A DNA stretch of 64,000 nt from Granulosicoccaceae bacterium. GTDB lineage: Bacteria; Pseudomonadota; Gammaproteobacteria; Granulosicoccales; Granulosicoccaceae. Shown one piece after another: positions 1-10,242 of this stretch (its first letter is position 1; the number at the start of each line of letters is the position of its first letter). The stretch lies in the NCBI GenBank assembly GCA_020629835.1, contig JAHDCO010000004.1, positions 1 through 64,000 on the forward strand, written 5' to 3'. A program made the translations under genes and the position numbers. The notes under the pieces are model-generated. The model had not been told where the DNA came from, did not search any database, and saw only the letters and a list, made by a program, of their open reading frames with translations.

Positions 1-2700
1 TCGCAACATCAACACCAAGCTCCACGGTGTCTGTTATACCGTCGTTATCCGAATCTGTATCGCGGTGGTTGGGTAGGCCATCGTTATCAGAGTCTGCTCG
101 CAGCTCAGCTTCGTCGGGAAGTCCATCATTGTCCGAATCGGCATCCTGGAAGTCGCGCAGCCCATCTCCGTCTGAGTCTATCGGTAAGGCTTTATTACTG
201 CCAGCTTCATCGGCATCGCTGTAGCCGTCGTTATCGGCATCAAGATCCAGGTAATCTGGTGTGCCATCACTGTCTGTGTCATCCGCACCCTCCATGGCAT
301 CTGGTATTCCATCCGCATCTGAATCTATGTCCAGATAGTTGGGGATACCATCGCTGTCAGCATCACCATCGGCTTCCACAGTGTCATTAATGCCGTCGTT
401 ATCGGCGTCGTTATCCAGATAATCCGCAATCCCGTCGGCATCACTGTCGGACAGTGATTCTTGCTGGTCTAATACGCCGTCATTGTCAGAGTCCGTATCC
501 TGCGCGTTAGGTACGCCATCGTTGTCAGTATCAAGCGAACCTTCATCCTGATCACTGATCCCATCGGCATCAGAATCCAGATCCAGATAGTTGGGTTGGC
601 CGTCATTGTCGGTATCGGATGCCCCTTCGAACTGATCATTAAGACCATCGTTGTCGCTATCGGTGTCTAAATAATTTAGCTGTCCATCATTGTCAGTATC
701 GTCTCTACCTTCTATGACGTCGGGAATAGCATCACCATCGGAATCCGTATCTATGTAATCGGGCGTTCCGTCGCTATCGGTATCGCGTGGATCGCCAGCG
801 ATATTGCCGCCTTCCTCGGCGTCAGATACCTGATCGTTATCAGAATCCGCATCTAAATAATCAGGTGTACCATCGCGGTCCGTATCGACGGGAACGCTCG
901 GAGTTGAACCGGCTTCGATTGCATCGGGTAACCCGTCGTTGTCGGCATCCGTATCATAAGCATCGGCCCTGCCGTCACTGTCGGTGTCCGTGCCGCTTTC
1001 GAGAAAATCGGGTATCCCATCCCCATCAGAATCGGTGTCTCTGTAATTGCTTACACCGTCGAAATCGAGATCGTCAACGGTTTCAACAGCATCTTTTAAA
1101 CCATCGTTATCGGAGTCGGTATCTACAAAATCGGGTTGTCCGTCGGCATCGGTATCTAACGGGTTACCGGTTATGGCCCCGACTTCTTCGGCATCGGGAA
1201 TACCGTCATCATCTGAGTCTGTATCACGATACTCGGGTAAGCCGTCGGCATCCACATCCCCAATACCGTCCACACCGTCGCTGATGGAATCATTATCTGA
1301 ATCCACATCTATGTAGTCGGGTAAGCCGTCGTTGTCGGTATCGATCGGGTTACTTGGATCTGCACCCACTTCAAACGTATCGCTCAGTGAGTCGTTATCG
1401 GCATCCAAATCCAGGTAATCGGGTAGGCCGTCGTTATCTGTGTCAGTGGGTCCATCAGCGGTGATTCTTGCCTCAATGGCATCGCTGATGCTATCGCCAT
1501 CGGAATCCAAATCGAGTACATCAATCGCACCATCGGAATCGGTATCCACCGGCGCTGCTGAGTTTGCTCCAGCCTCTACCGAATCGGATATACCATCGTT
1601 ATCCGAATCTGCATCCAGGTAATTAGCAGCACCATCGGCATCAAAATCCAGCGCGCCTTCTAACGCATCACTAAGACCATCATTATCTGAATCTGTGTCT
1701 TGAAAATTTGCAATGCCGTCGGCGTCAAAGTCTGCGGCAAGCTCCATCGCGTCATTGATGCCATCACCGTCCGCGTCGAGATCTAAAAAGTCGGCAGTGC
1801 CGTCGGCATCGGTGTCGGTTGGGGCTGTCGCTATTGGACCGCGTTCTTCAGCATCGGTTAAACCATCGCCATCAGAATCTGCGTCCAGGTAGTTAGCTAC
1901 GCCATCGTTATCCGGATCGCTAGCACCTTCAACCGAATCGGGTATGCGATCCCCGTCCGAGTCGTAGTCGCGGTAATTCAACACACCGTCGTTGTCGGTA
2001 TCCACTGTCGATTCATCAGCATCGCTTATGCCGTCATTATCAGAATCTAAATCCTGATAATCCAATGCACCGTCTAAATCCGAATCGATTGGGTTAGTTG
2101 GATCAGCGCCTGCCTCCACGCTATCTGGAACGCCATCGCCATCGGAATCCACGTCAGTGTAGTTGGGGATTCCGTCGTTATCTAAATCCTGTGTGCCTTC
2201 AAGTTGATCAGACATCCCATCGTTGTCCGAATCGTCGTCAAGCGCATCGGGAACACCATCATTGTCTGTGTCTGTGTTGCCTTCTACGATATCGGGAACG
2301 CCATCCCCATCAGAGTCATCATCGAGATAGTTGGGCGTGCCATCTGAATCGATGTCGTCTTCACCTTCGGTAGCATCGGGTATCGAGTCGCCATCCGAAT
2401 CGGTGTCGATGTAGTTTGCCACGCCGTCCATATCGGAATCGATCGCTCCTTCGTTCACATCAAGGATGCCATCCGCATCGGAGTCTGTATCCTTAAAGTC
2501 AGGTGCGCCATCCAAATCCGTATCAACGGGGTTGTTAGGATCGGGACCGGCTTCGTCGGAATCTAAAATGCCGTCGTCGTCACTGTCCAGGTCTCTAAAA
2601 TCCGGCTTTGCGCCGCCATCGGACGAACTACTTAGCTCAACGGCGTCGGGTATTGTGTCGTTATCCGTGTCCAAATCGAGATAGTCTGGCGTACCGTCCT
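1..2700 (-). repeat. Long tandem array encoding DxDxDG calcium-binding repeats
   Basis: About 900 codons of recurring units alternating a short form (DxDxDGxxNYxD) and a long form (DSDxDGxxDxxEGxxD or with an added ADPxNPxDTD segment). At DNA level this appears as recurrent cgtcgttatcgg- and gcatcgg-like words on the plus strand. Unit length varies at roughly 25-40 residues per pair, so the array is degenerate and protein-driven, not a simple satellite. The array continues past the left edge. Confidence 0.85.
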
Positions 2701-5377
2701 TATCCCTATCGGGTATTACAACTTCTATGCGAAGATCATCAATCCCAAAATCGTTTCCTTCTCCAGGCCCACCAACGTTGTTTTCAATTTCTAATGTAAT
2801 GTCCCGGGCGTTGTTCGTTTGAAAATAAACGATACCTTCAGTCCATGTTTTCTCTAGTTGTACATCAACGATGCTTTCTGCCAGCGTTATGCCGCTTGCA
2901 TCTTTGAGGCGAAAAGTCAGATTTGGATTTAAGGATCCGTCGTGCGTATCGATAACCCAGCCACTGAATTTGTACAGTGTGTTTGGAGATAATCCGCCTA
3001 TGGGTCGACGATAGATAACACCTTCGGTTTCTGACGAATCCATACTGAGCCAACGACCATCGGTATCGGCAACGGTGTGGTCCTCTGTTATCTGCCCGTT
3101 GTAGTTTGACCATGCGCCAACGGGTTCGCTTGGATGAATAACGGCGTAATGACCCGAAGGAATTGCGTCTTGTGTGTCGTAGTAGTACAGCGTGAAAGGA
3201 TCCGCAGAACGACCCAAGCCGGTTCCAAAATCTTCGTGAAATACTTCCGCAGTGTTGTAGTTCGGAACAAAGGTTCCACTAACAGTAAAACTTGGCTTGC
3301 CTTCGAGTTCGTCTAATAACGTATCGCCATCGGAATCGGAATCGAGGTAGTTAAACTGACCATCGCTGTCTGAATCAAGCGGAGCTAGTGGATTAGGACC
3401 GACTTCTACGAAATCTGGCAGGCCGTCATTGTCTGAGTCAGCATCAAGAAAATCGAATACGCCATCAGCGTCAAAATCATCGGGGGAAGTCGGGTCTGCA
3501 CCGGTTTCATCAACATCAACAATTCCGTCGTTATCTGAATCGGCGTCTCGATAATTAGGTATGTCATCGCCGTCACGATCTGGAAATACGACGTCCAAAC
3601 GCATGTCGTCTATGGCGATTTCGTTTCCATTTTCATCAACGGTAACGTTGGTACGAATCTGAAGGGTTACATCATCGTCGGTGGCTGCGGTAAAAAATAC
3701 TTCGGTATAGTTCCATGTAGGGCCTTCGACTACAGCCATGGGTGCCGAGGCGATTATCGTATTCGAACTATCAACTATTTCAAAATTGACATCGGAATTT
3801 AATGGGCGCCCGTGGGTATCAACGCCCCATGCGCTGAATCGGTACGTTGTGCCCGACGTTAATCCTGTTATCGGTTGAGAGTAAACAACGTCTGCGGTGG
3901 GTAAAAAGTTAATACCCAACCATCGGCCATCCGTATCGCCTTCAGTGTGATCTTCAGGGAGCTGCCCGTTGTAGTTCATCCATATGCCAGACATCTGATC
4001 TGGCTTGGCAATGGCGTACTCACCATCATAAATACTACCGGTGTTCTTGAACGTATACGACATATAGGGGCTGGATACTCGCGTAGTTCCTGTCCCAAAG
4101 TCTTCAGTGAAGAGTGCTCTTAACCCGTAGTGACTGTACAACTTTCCATTCGGTTGGATATTAGGTTGAGCTTCCAGCGCGTCCAGTAAGCCATCGTCAT
4201 CTGAATCGGTATCGATATAATCCGGCGTACCATCCGAGTCGGTATCTAGCGGTGCAGATCCGTTAAAACCGGCTTCAGCAAAGTCTGGCAATCCGTCATC
4301 ATCTGAATCTTTATCCAGGTAGTTGGGGTTGCCATCACTGTCTGTATCTACTGGTGCCGTTGGATTAGCACCGGCCTCCAGACTGTCGGGTATGCTGTCA
4401 CCGTCGGAGTCGGTGTCCAGGTTATTGGGTGTTCCATCACCATCGATGTCTGCAGTGCCTTCGATTGAATCGGGTATACCATCAGAATCACTGTCGCCGC
4501 CACTGCTGTCGCTGTCACGGTAATCAGGAATGCCATCGCTATCGACGTCCCCCGTGCCATCGATATCATCGCTGACGCCATCGCCGTCACTGTCATTATC
4601 CAGATAATCGGGTGTCCCATCGCCGTCCATGTCCGGGTAGAACACTTCAATCTTTATGTCGTCTAATCCAAAGTCCGCACCTTCCCCGGACGAATCGCCG
4701 CTGATACGGGTTCTAAAGCGCAGGGTGATATCGTTAGCATTCGGCGCTACCCAGGTGGTATTAGTACTTTGCCAGGTTTTTTCAGCGGTCAGAGAAAGCG
4801 TATCGACATCAAAAATGTTTCCATCCGAATCCAGAATCTCCACATCGATAATGGCATTCGCCCCGTTTTCATCGGTATCGATTGCCCAGAACGACATGAC
4901 GTATTTCGCACCATCTCTGATATTTCCCAACGTGCGCTCGTAGAAAATACTGTTCGGGTCCCCGGAGTTGATACCTAAATACCGTCCATCCGTGTCGCCT
5001 GGCGTATGGTCGGCGGTGATGTTGCCGTCATAGTTCATCCACTCACCTTCAAGGCTTTGTGGTCTACCGATGGCGTACTCGCTTTCCTTTATATCGTCGC
5101 CATCTTTTTCATACTTGTAATCAGCGGGTACATAGGGTGAGGTGGCACGACCGGTTCCTGATCCAAAGTCTTCGAACAAATACAGGTCACGAAAGTCCGG
5201 CCCAATCTGATCCCCCATCGCATCAGTGGTGAATGTCTGTTCGTCCATATCCAGAATTCCGTCGCTATCGGAATCAATATGGTGGGCGAGCAAGGGGGTG
5301 GCCACTAACGCGCACGCAGTTGCTGACACGCAGAAGCATGCTTTTGCAAACCGTTTAAGCAGTGGCGATAACGTCAT
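1..5377 (-). CDS. Giant secreted calcium-binding repeat protein (thrombospondin type-3-like), C-terminus beyond window
   Basis: The frame starts at an ATG at 5377 and was followed to the left edge without a stop, giving about 1792 residues in view. A signal peptide is likely: two lysine-flanked basic residues, a hydrophobic stretch, then PLLA before HHIDSDSDG. From about residue 60 three copies of a ~180-residue domain alternate with acidic repeats: about 61-242, 416-596 and 707-887. Each copy opens with EDFGxGxGR, contains DHTxxDTDGRxL and ends with FGxDDxxxEV(V/F)xPD. The rest is DxDxDG repeats of thrombospondin type-3 type (for example DTDSDGTPDYLD, DSDNDGISD), unbroken from about residue 890. 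Such repeats bind calcium in known families, so this is probably an exported or surface adhesin-like protein; no anchor domain is visible. The 218-bp upstream gap follows the sensor kinase gene on the same strand. Confidence 0.85.
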   Translation of the reverse strand, partial: MTLSPLLKRFAKACFCVSATACALVATPLLAHHIDSDSDGILDMDEQTFTTDAMGDQIGPDFRDLYLFEDFGSGTGRATSPYVPADYKYEKDGDDIKESEYAIGRPQSLEGEWMNYDGNITADHTPGDTDGRYLGINSGDPNSIFYERTLGNIRDGAKYVMSFWAIDTDENGANAIIDVEILDSDGNIFDVDTLSLTAEKTWQSTNTTWVAPNANDITLRFRTRISGDSSGEGADFGLDDIKIEVFYPDMDGDGTPDYLDNDSDGDGVSDDIDGTGDVDSDGIPDYRDSDSSGGDSDSDGIPDSIEGTADIDGDGTPNNLDTDSDGDSIPDSLEAGANPTAPVDTDSDGNPNYLDKDSDDDGLPDFAEAGFNGSAPLDTDSDGTPDYIDTDSDDDGLLDALEAQPNIQPNGKLYSHYGLRALFTEDFGTGTTRVSSPYMSYTFKNTGSIYDGEYAIAKPDQMSGIWMNYNGQLPEDHTEGDTDGRWLGINFLPTADVVYSQPITGLTSGTTYRFSAWGVDTHGRPLNSDVNFEIVDSSNTIIASAPMAVVEGPTWNYTEVFFTAATDDDVTLQIRTNVTVDENGNEIAIDDMRLDVVFPDRDGDDIPNYRDADSDNDGIVDVDETGADPTSPDDFDADGVFDFLDADSDNDGLPDFVEVGPNPLAPLDSDSDGQFNYLDSDSDGDTLLDELEGKPSFTVSGTFVPNYNTAEVFHEDFGTGLGRSADPFTLYYYDTQDAIPSGHYAVIHPSEPVGAWSNYNGQITEDHTVADTDGRWLSMDSSETEGVIYRRPIGGLSPNTLYKFSGWVIDTHDGSLNPNLTFRLKDASGITLAESIVDVQLEKTWTEGIVYFQTNNARDITLEIENNVGGPGEGNDFGIDDLRIEVVIPDRDKDGTPDYLDLDTDNDTIPDAVELSSSSDGGAKPDFRDLDSDDDGILDSDEAGPDPNNPVDTDLDGAPDFKDTDSDADGILDVNEGAIDSDMDGVANYIDTDSDGDSIPDATEGEDDIDSDGTPNYLDDDSDGDGVPDIVEGNTDTDNDGVPDALDDDSDNDGMSDQLEGTQDLDNDGIPNYTDVDSDGDGVPDSVEAGADPTNPIDSDLDGALDYQDLDSDNDGISDADESTVDTDNDGVLNYRDYDSDGDRIPDSVEGASDPDNDGVANYLDADSDGDGLTDAEERGPIATAPTDTDADGTADFLDLDADGDGINDAMELAADFDADGIANFQDTDSDNDGLSDALEGALDFDADGAANYLDADSDNDGISDSVEAGANSAAPVDTDSDGAIDVLDLDSDGDSISDAIEARITADGPTDTDNDGLPDYLDLDADNDSLSDTFEVGADPSNPIDTDNDGLPDYIDVDSDNDSISDGVDGIGDVDADGLPEYRDTDSDDDGIPDAEEVGAITGNPLDTDADGQPDFVDTDSDNDGLKDAVETVDDLDFDGVSNYRDTDSDGDGIPDFLESGTDTDSDGRADAYDTDADNDGLPDAIEAGSTPSVPVDTDRDGTPDYLDADSDNDQVSDAEEGGNIAGDPRDTDSDGTPDYIDTDSDGDAIPDVIEGRDDTDNDGQLNYLDTDSDNDGLNDQFEGASDTDNDGQPNYLDLDSDADGISDQDEGSLDTDNDGVPNAQDTDSDNDGVLDQQESLSDSDADGIADYLDNDADNDGINDTVEADGDADSDGIPNYLDIDSDADGIPDAMEGADDTDSDGTPDYLDLDADNDGYSDADEAGSNKALPIDSDGDGLRDFQDADSDNDGLPDEAELRADSDNDGLPNHRDTDSDNDGITDTVELGVDVA

Positions 5378-5595
5378 AGGGGTTTACACAGATGCGAAGC
5401 AGGGAACAGGCAGGCCCTATCGGATATGACGGCGGATTGACATGCAGTCTTTCGCATGAACACGGTTTTTGACGCCTATTTGTGACATTGTTCGCCATCG
5501 ATGTGCGTAGCGCCGACCGCTAGCGCTTTTTGCGTATCGCCTGTAAAAGTTCAGCGCCGAGTGGTCGACACGCCGCCACATGAGCCAGATCTTTA

Positions 5596-8500
5596 CTAGG
5601 CGGCTTTATCCTGAACAGACAAGGCTGAGATCAGGTTGGTATATTCGGCACGTACGCAGTCATATAGGCTTCTAGCAGGTGTTAAATCACCTTGCTTTCC
5701 GGTGACTTCCAATGCCTGGCAGTACGCTGCCATGCGCTGACCACCCCAGTTCGCTGTGCCGGATTTCAAGCGGTGCGCACTACTGCTTACTGCGCTGGCA
5801 TCGTTTTGTTCTATGGCATTCAGGATACTGTCCAAATCACTTTGAGCACTTTGCGTGTACTTCTTATACAAGCGTTCGTAAAAGCCGGGTGAGGCTTGCT
5901 CACACATCGTGCAGAGTTCCTGGTACACCACCTCATCCAGGGTTGGCAGGTGTGAGAAATCCTCTATCGCTGCAACGGCCTTTGTCGATGAACCAGCATC
6001 GGTGGGCGACTGTATTGTTGCTTGCTGTGATGCAGAAGACGGGCGCGTATCAACGGGTGTGCCGCCTGGTTGCGATTGTGATGGCGCGCAGTTTGCCTTA
6101 GGGGAGGTGATGAACTGAGTCAGCGCCGCTTTTAAATTTTCAGAGCCGATGGGTTTGGTTAAGTATTCGTCCATCCCGGCATCCAAGCATCGCTCGCGAT
6201 CACCCTCCATGGCATTTGCGGTTAACGCAATAATTGGAATTCTCTCAGAGCCGCAAGCCTGTTCATGCGCCCGTATCGTTGCTGTTGCTTCAAAGCCATC
6301 GAGAACCGGCATTTGGCAATCCATCAAAACCAAATCAAACGAGGAATCTTGCTGCAACGTTTCTACAGCAATCTGACCGTTTTCGGCTAAAACAGAATCA
6401 ATTCCAATGATCGCTAAGAGCTCGGTCATAAACTCCTGGTTTACGGGATTGTCTTCGGCGAGCAACACTCTGCCAGACAACTGTGATTCGATTTTGGTGC
6501 TTTGCACAACTGACTCACTGGTGTTCTGCTCAGCTACACCGGTGGTTATTGAAGCTAAGCAACGGAAGAGTTCACCCTGACGAACGGGTTTGGTAAGAAA
6601 TACTTCAATACCATGGTTCTTAAACGCTTCTACATTTGGTTCATTGCAAACTGAACTCATAATGACGAGCTGACTACCGCGTGTTAACGGATTGTTTTTC
6701 AGCGCTTTAGCCACCTCTAACCCGTTAAGATCTGTGATGTTCATATCCAACAGAACGATATCGGGGTGCTGATCGGTTTGGCTGAACTTGTTTATCAGTT
6801 TAAGACCGGTTAACGCGTTGGGAGCACAGATCGCTTTTGCGCCCCAGTACTGAATGTGGGCTTTTAAAATTTCAACATTGGTGCTGTTGTCGTCGATGAC
6901 GGCAATACACGCGCCGTTCAGGCAGGCAGTGTCTTTCCACCGCAGGTTGTGTTCCTCGGGCAGTTTTTCAACCAGCGCGGAGAACGAGAAAGTCGAGCCT
7001 TCGCCGATCTCGCTTTCCACACGAATTTTGCCTCCCATCAACTCAACTAACTGGGATGAGATTGCTAAGCCTAAACCGGTGCCACCGAACTGGCGTGTGG
7101 TTGAGCCATCCGCCTGAACAAACGATTCAAATATACGGGTTTGAGCTTCTTGCGAGATACCGACCCCCGTATCCTTTATTTGAAACCCAATGGATGGATG
7201 CCCTTGCGTGCTGGCGCTGACTGATACGGTAAGTGTAACTTCTCCGTCGTCGGTAAATTTTATGGCATTACCCAACAGGTTGAGCAGCACTTGCTGAAGA
7301 CGGCTGGCATCACCTAAAAAAGCGGTATGCGCGGTTGGCGCCATAACTAAATGCAGTTGCACGTTCTTTTTGTGAGCCGATTCGGCGACTAACTCAACGA
7401 TGTCTTCAACCAGGTCCCGCAGATCAAACGGGCTATTGTGTAGTGCTAGCTTGCCAGCTTCTATTTTCGAAAAGTCCAGGATATCGTTGATGACGCTAAG
7501 CAGGGATTGACCGGATCTTGATATCGTGGAGGCGTAGCGGTGTTGGGTAGGGTTAAGTTCAGTGTTTAAAATAAGCTCGGTCATGCCGAGCACACCATTA
7601 ATGGGGGTGCGTACTTCATGACTCATGTTAGCCAGAAATTCGCCTTTGGCTTTAGCTGCTTGCTGAGCGACTTCACTCTCGTGCACCAACTCGCGCTGTT
7701 TTGTTTGTATGGAATCGCGCATGGTTTCGAAGCTTCGAGCCAGTTGTCCGATTTCATCGCGCCGCGTGGTTTCAATAGGGTGCTCAAAGTCGCCTGATGC
7801 AATTCGCTCAGCACCCTGTACCAAGGTTTTTACCGGCATGACGATGGATCGAGCGAGGATCAGACCCAGTACCGTTATCAGCAACATGGACACCGTCGCT
7901 GCAAGCAGGAAGTAGCGTTTGGTGCCATTAACCATTGAGTAGGCTTTTTCTGAATCCAGCAACACATACAAACGCCACTGTGGATCACGAAAACCATCGA
8001 TTGCCATTGAGTCGGCGGTTGCCACAACAAATTCGCGCTCGTTATGGTTAATTTTGTAGAAGTCTCCGGCGCTTTCGTTCAGCAGTAAGTCATCGGCCGT
8101 AATGGTCGAACCATCCGGTGCGTATAAAATAGTCCCGTCCTGAAGAGATTTTAAAATGAGCTGGCCGGTCTCATCCTGAGCGTTACCGAATAACGTTCGA
8201 TTGGCCAATAAACTTTGAATAGATGACCAATCAATTGAACCTATTAAGGTTCCGATAATTTCTTTCGGATTACGTTCGTCGTATATCGGTAGGCTTTGTG
8301 TGGCAATGGGGCTGCCTAATCGCATAGATTTGACCACTGGGCCATCGAATACGATGCCAAGCCTTGGCGCTTCATACTCCCAGGTTGACTCAAGGCTCGT
8401 GTACCGCATTTCAGGTACCGTGCTGGCAATCGCAATACCCGTATCGTTGGTAACGGCAAGCTCTAGAAACGTGGGGTATTTTTCGGCGAACTCTTCGAGG

Positions 8501-8778
8501 TCGTGTTGAATACGCCGATTGCCCTCGACGGTATTGATGTCCTGCATGATAGACATCGCGCCCAGAGTATTAAGCTGGTACTTCGCATCTTTTAGCGCTT
8601 CCTGGACGGCCAATACTTCCTGTGAAGCTTGAGTAGTGACCGTTCTTTTTACAATGCCTTCCAACGAATCACTGACTTTGTTATAAATCAACGAACTGGT
8701 GATGACGAGCGGAAGAACAGCGCTGGCGAGTGTAAAGCCTGTAATTTTATATTTCAGTGACACCGCATTTACTTCCAC
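5596..8778 (-). CDS. Hybrid sensor histidine kinase with two receiver domains and Hpt (BarA-like architecture)
   Basis: A 1060-residue inner-membrane phosphorelay protein. Order: TM helix about 10-32; periplasmic Cache-like sensor region to about 285; TM about 289-310; HAMP to about 362; HisKA with phospho-acceptor His387 in ANMSHEVRTP; HATPase with LLNLLGNAIKF, DTGVGIS and GGTGLGLAI boxes; receiver 1 with Asp678 (LLDMNITDLNG) and LTKPV lysine; receiver 2 with Asp820 (LMDCQMPVLDG) and LTKPI; C-terminal Hpt with His1002 (SAHRLKSG). All catalytic residues needed for a complete His-Asp-His-Asp relay are present. Between receiver 2 and Hpt lies a low-complexity Ser/Pro/Ala linker. No response regulator gene adjoins it, so the output partner is unknown. 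It lies upstream of and co-oriented with the giant repeat protein gene, but co-regulation is only a guess. Confidence 0.93.
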   Translation of the reverse strand: MEVNAVSLKYKITGFTLASAVLPLVITSSLIYNKVSDSLEGIVKRTVTTQASQEVLAVQEALKDAKYQLNTLGAMSIMQDINTVEGNRRIQHDLEEFAEKYPTFLELAVTNDTGIAIASTVPEMRYTSLESTWEYEAPRLGIVFDGPVVKSMRLGSPIATQSLPIYDERNPKEIIGTLIGSIDWSSIQSLLANRTLFGNAQDETGQLILKSLQDGTILYAPDGSTITADDLLLNESAGDFYKINHNEREFVVATADSMAIDGFRDPQWRLYVLLDSEKAYSMVNGTKRYFLLAATVSMLLITVLGLILARSIVMPVKTLVQGAERIASGDFEHPIETTRRDEIGQLARSFETMRDSIQTKQRELVHESEVAQQAAKAKGEFLANMSHEVRTPINGVLGMTELILNTELNPTQHRYASTISRSGQSLLSVINDILDFSKIEAGKLALHNSPFDLRDLVEDIVELVAESAHKKNVQLHLVMAPTAHTAFLGDASRLQQVLLNLLGNAIKFTDDGEVTLTVSVSASTQGHPSIGFQIKDTGVGISQEAQTRIFESFVQADGSTTRQFGGTGLGLAISSQLVELMGGKIRVESEIGEGSTFSFSALVEKLPEEHNLRWKDTACLNGACIAVIDDNSTNVEILKAHIQYWGAKAICAPNALTGLKLINKFSQTDQHPDIVLLDMNITDLNGLEVAKALKNNPLTRGSQLVIMSSVCNEPNVEAFKNHGIEVFLTKPVRQGELFRCLASITTGVAEQNTSESVVQSTKIESQLSGRVLLAEDNPVNQEFMTELLAIIGIDSVLAENGQIAVETLQQDSSFDLVLMDCQMPVLDGFEATATIRAHEQACGSERIPIIALTANAMEGDRERCLDAGMDEYLTKPIGSENLKAALTQFITSPKANCAPSQSQPGGTPVDTRPSSASQQATIQSPTDAGSSTKAVAAIEDFSHLPTLDEVVYQELCTMCEQASPGFYERLYKKYTQSAQSDLDSILNAIEQNDASAVSSSAHRLKSGTANWGGQRMAAYCQALEVTGKQGDLTPARSLYDCVRAEYTNLISALSVQDKAA

Positions 8779-9087
8779 TTACCAATGAACCCTGAGAGAG
8801 GCACCGATGTTCCGGAGCCTGCTTGACTGGACTCGGTGTATACAAGCTACAGCGCTTGTTCTGCAGGCGGGGCTATGGAAAAAATCCGGCCGCGCTTTGA
8901 TAAAAAGTCGGCGAGAGGTGTATGAACTGAAGGGAAGGGCGTGTTGACCTGGACTGGAAGGTACCCGAGCAGGGTAAATCAGGCGGTTGCGCACATTCTG
9001 GGCCGTGCTCTGCGTTTCCAACGCATGCAAAGGGCACAAGTTTCATACCGAAAGCGCAAATATAGGAAAAGATCAAATAGAGAAATC
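8779..9087. other. Intergenic region upstream of the sensor kinase gene
   Basis: A 309-bp stretch between the lacI-type gene end and the sensor kinase start. Short open frames here have no recognisable domain and lack convincing ribosome sites. It presumably holds the kinase promoter; I see no clear repeat, terminator or operator. Confidence 0.5.
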
Positions 9088-10125
9088 TTAGCTCTTAGAC
9101 CGATATCCAGCAGCCGGTGCTGCGAGTGAATGTCTGCGAATTATCTGGGTCGGGACTTCCACACTGAGCGCTGGTTTAGTATCCGACAGCTGCGTCAATA
9201 GCAGCTCAGCGGCGGCTCGTCCCATGGCTATTTGTGGAACCTGTACCGTGGTGAGAGTGGGCTGAACAACGCGAGACAAATCAATATCATCGAACCCGGT
9301 AATAGAAACCTCGCAAGGCACCTTAACGTTTTGCTGATTTGCCCGAACAATAGCGCCTGCGGCTAAAACATCGTTTCCACACACTATCGCTGTGGTCTGA
9401 GGGGCATGACGCATTATGTCTGCAAACGCATCGCCTCCATCGGTCAGTGAATACCCAGCTTCAATAACGCCGGTTACCTTCGCACCATCTCCAAATGCAT
9501 CAATCGTATCTTTGAAGCCATTAATGCGTTCGCGTGCGCGGTCATTATCAGTAGACACACCACCCAATATGCCAATGTGACGATGCCCCATATCCAGCAC
9601 TGTTGTGGCCATGTTGGCTGCTGCCTGATAGTTATCAAACCCCGCGAAAATAAGGTCGGTACCCGACCGATAACTCCATGAAATCACATAGGGGATAGCA
9701 CGTGTTTTAAGGAAGTCTTGTGCTTCGGGTGTGCGAGACTCACCGATCAACAATAAGCCGTCAACGCCTTGAGCAATCAGAGCGCGTATCTGATGCCATT
9801 CGGATTCACTGTCGTAGCCAGTACTCGCAACCAGCATGGTCATGTCGGATTCGGCCAATCGCTCCTGGAAAGCCTGTAAACCGCTTGCAAACATGGAATT
9901 GGCCATCGTCGGAATGATGGCCCCTATGGTGTTACTGCGCTTCGAGGCTAACACCCGACTCCAGTGGTTTGGCGTGTAGCCCATCTCCTGAATCAGGGCC
10001 TCAATTCGCTCGCGCGTGGGCTTGGCAACTTTGGATGGGGTATTGATCGCACGCGATATCGTCGCGGTGGACACGTTAGCGGCGCGTGCCACATCGTCGA
10101 TGGTGGGATAACCGGGTTTTGTCAT
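9088..10125 (-). CDS. LacI family transcriptional regulator
   Basis: 345 residues from the ATG at 10125, where the HTH starts almost at once: PTIDDVARAANVSTATISRA, followed by the hinge region. The frame is open 27 codons further upstream, but family members begin right before this helix, so the inner start is chosen. The rest is a periplasmic-binding-protein-like effector domain (IIPTMANSMFASGLQ, GFDNYQAA, GFDDIDLSRVVQPTLTTV). Such proteins repress catabolic operons and release DNA on binding a small ligand. It is transcribed away from the hpsN operon, and a pair of TGTAA-N4-TTACA palindromes lies between them. The likely job is control of sulfonate catabolism, with DHPS or a metabolite as effector; that is inferred from position. 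Confidence 0.9.
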   Translation of the reverse strand: MTKPGYPTIDDVARAANVSTATISRAINTPSKVAKPTRERIEALIQEMGYTPNHWSRVLASKRSNTIGAIIPTMANSMFASGLQAFQERLAESDMTMLVASTGYDSESEWHQIRALIAQGVDGLLLIGESRTPEAQDFLKTRAIPYVISWSYRSGTDLIFAGFDNYQAAANMATTVLDMGHRHIGILGGVSTDNDRARERINGFKDTIDAFGDGAKVTGVIEAGYSLTDGGDAFADIMRHAPQTTAIVCGNDVLAAGAIVRANQQNVKVPCEVSITGFDDIDLSRVVQPTLTTVQVPQIAMGRAAAELLLTQLSDTKPALSVEVPTQIIRRHSLAAPAAGYRSKS

Positions 10126-10242
10126 AGAAAATCCACTGATCACCTGGGTATTGTGTGCTGTGCTTTTCGCATCTGAGCGCAGGAACCGGGCTCTTGCCCT
10201 CTGCAATCAACGCTCAGGTAATGCAGCGCTTGCAGCACACGA

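Noticed and set aside
1-2700. Regular repeats that could suggest a CRISPR array
   Set aside because: Repeat units are degenerate, unevenly spaced and in frame with a continuous protein; there are no identical repeats with unique spacers.
27-3316. Many plus-strand and minus-strand open frames of 60-165 codons
   Set aside because: They are other-frame shadows of the long DxDxDG-repeat frame on the minus strand; their Ser/Pro- or Arg/His-rich compositions follow from its codon pattern.
5509-5530. AGCGC...GCGCT hairpin followed by a T-run on the plus strand
   Set aside because: Both flanking genes are on the minus strand, so a plus-strand terminator has nothing to end; the stem is only five base pairs.
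8779-9129. Short frames between the sensor kinase and LacI genes
   Set aside because: No domain, no ribosome site, low-quality composition; treated as intergenic.
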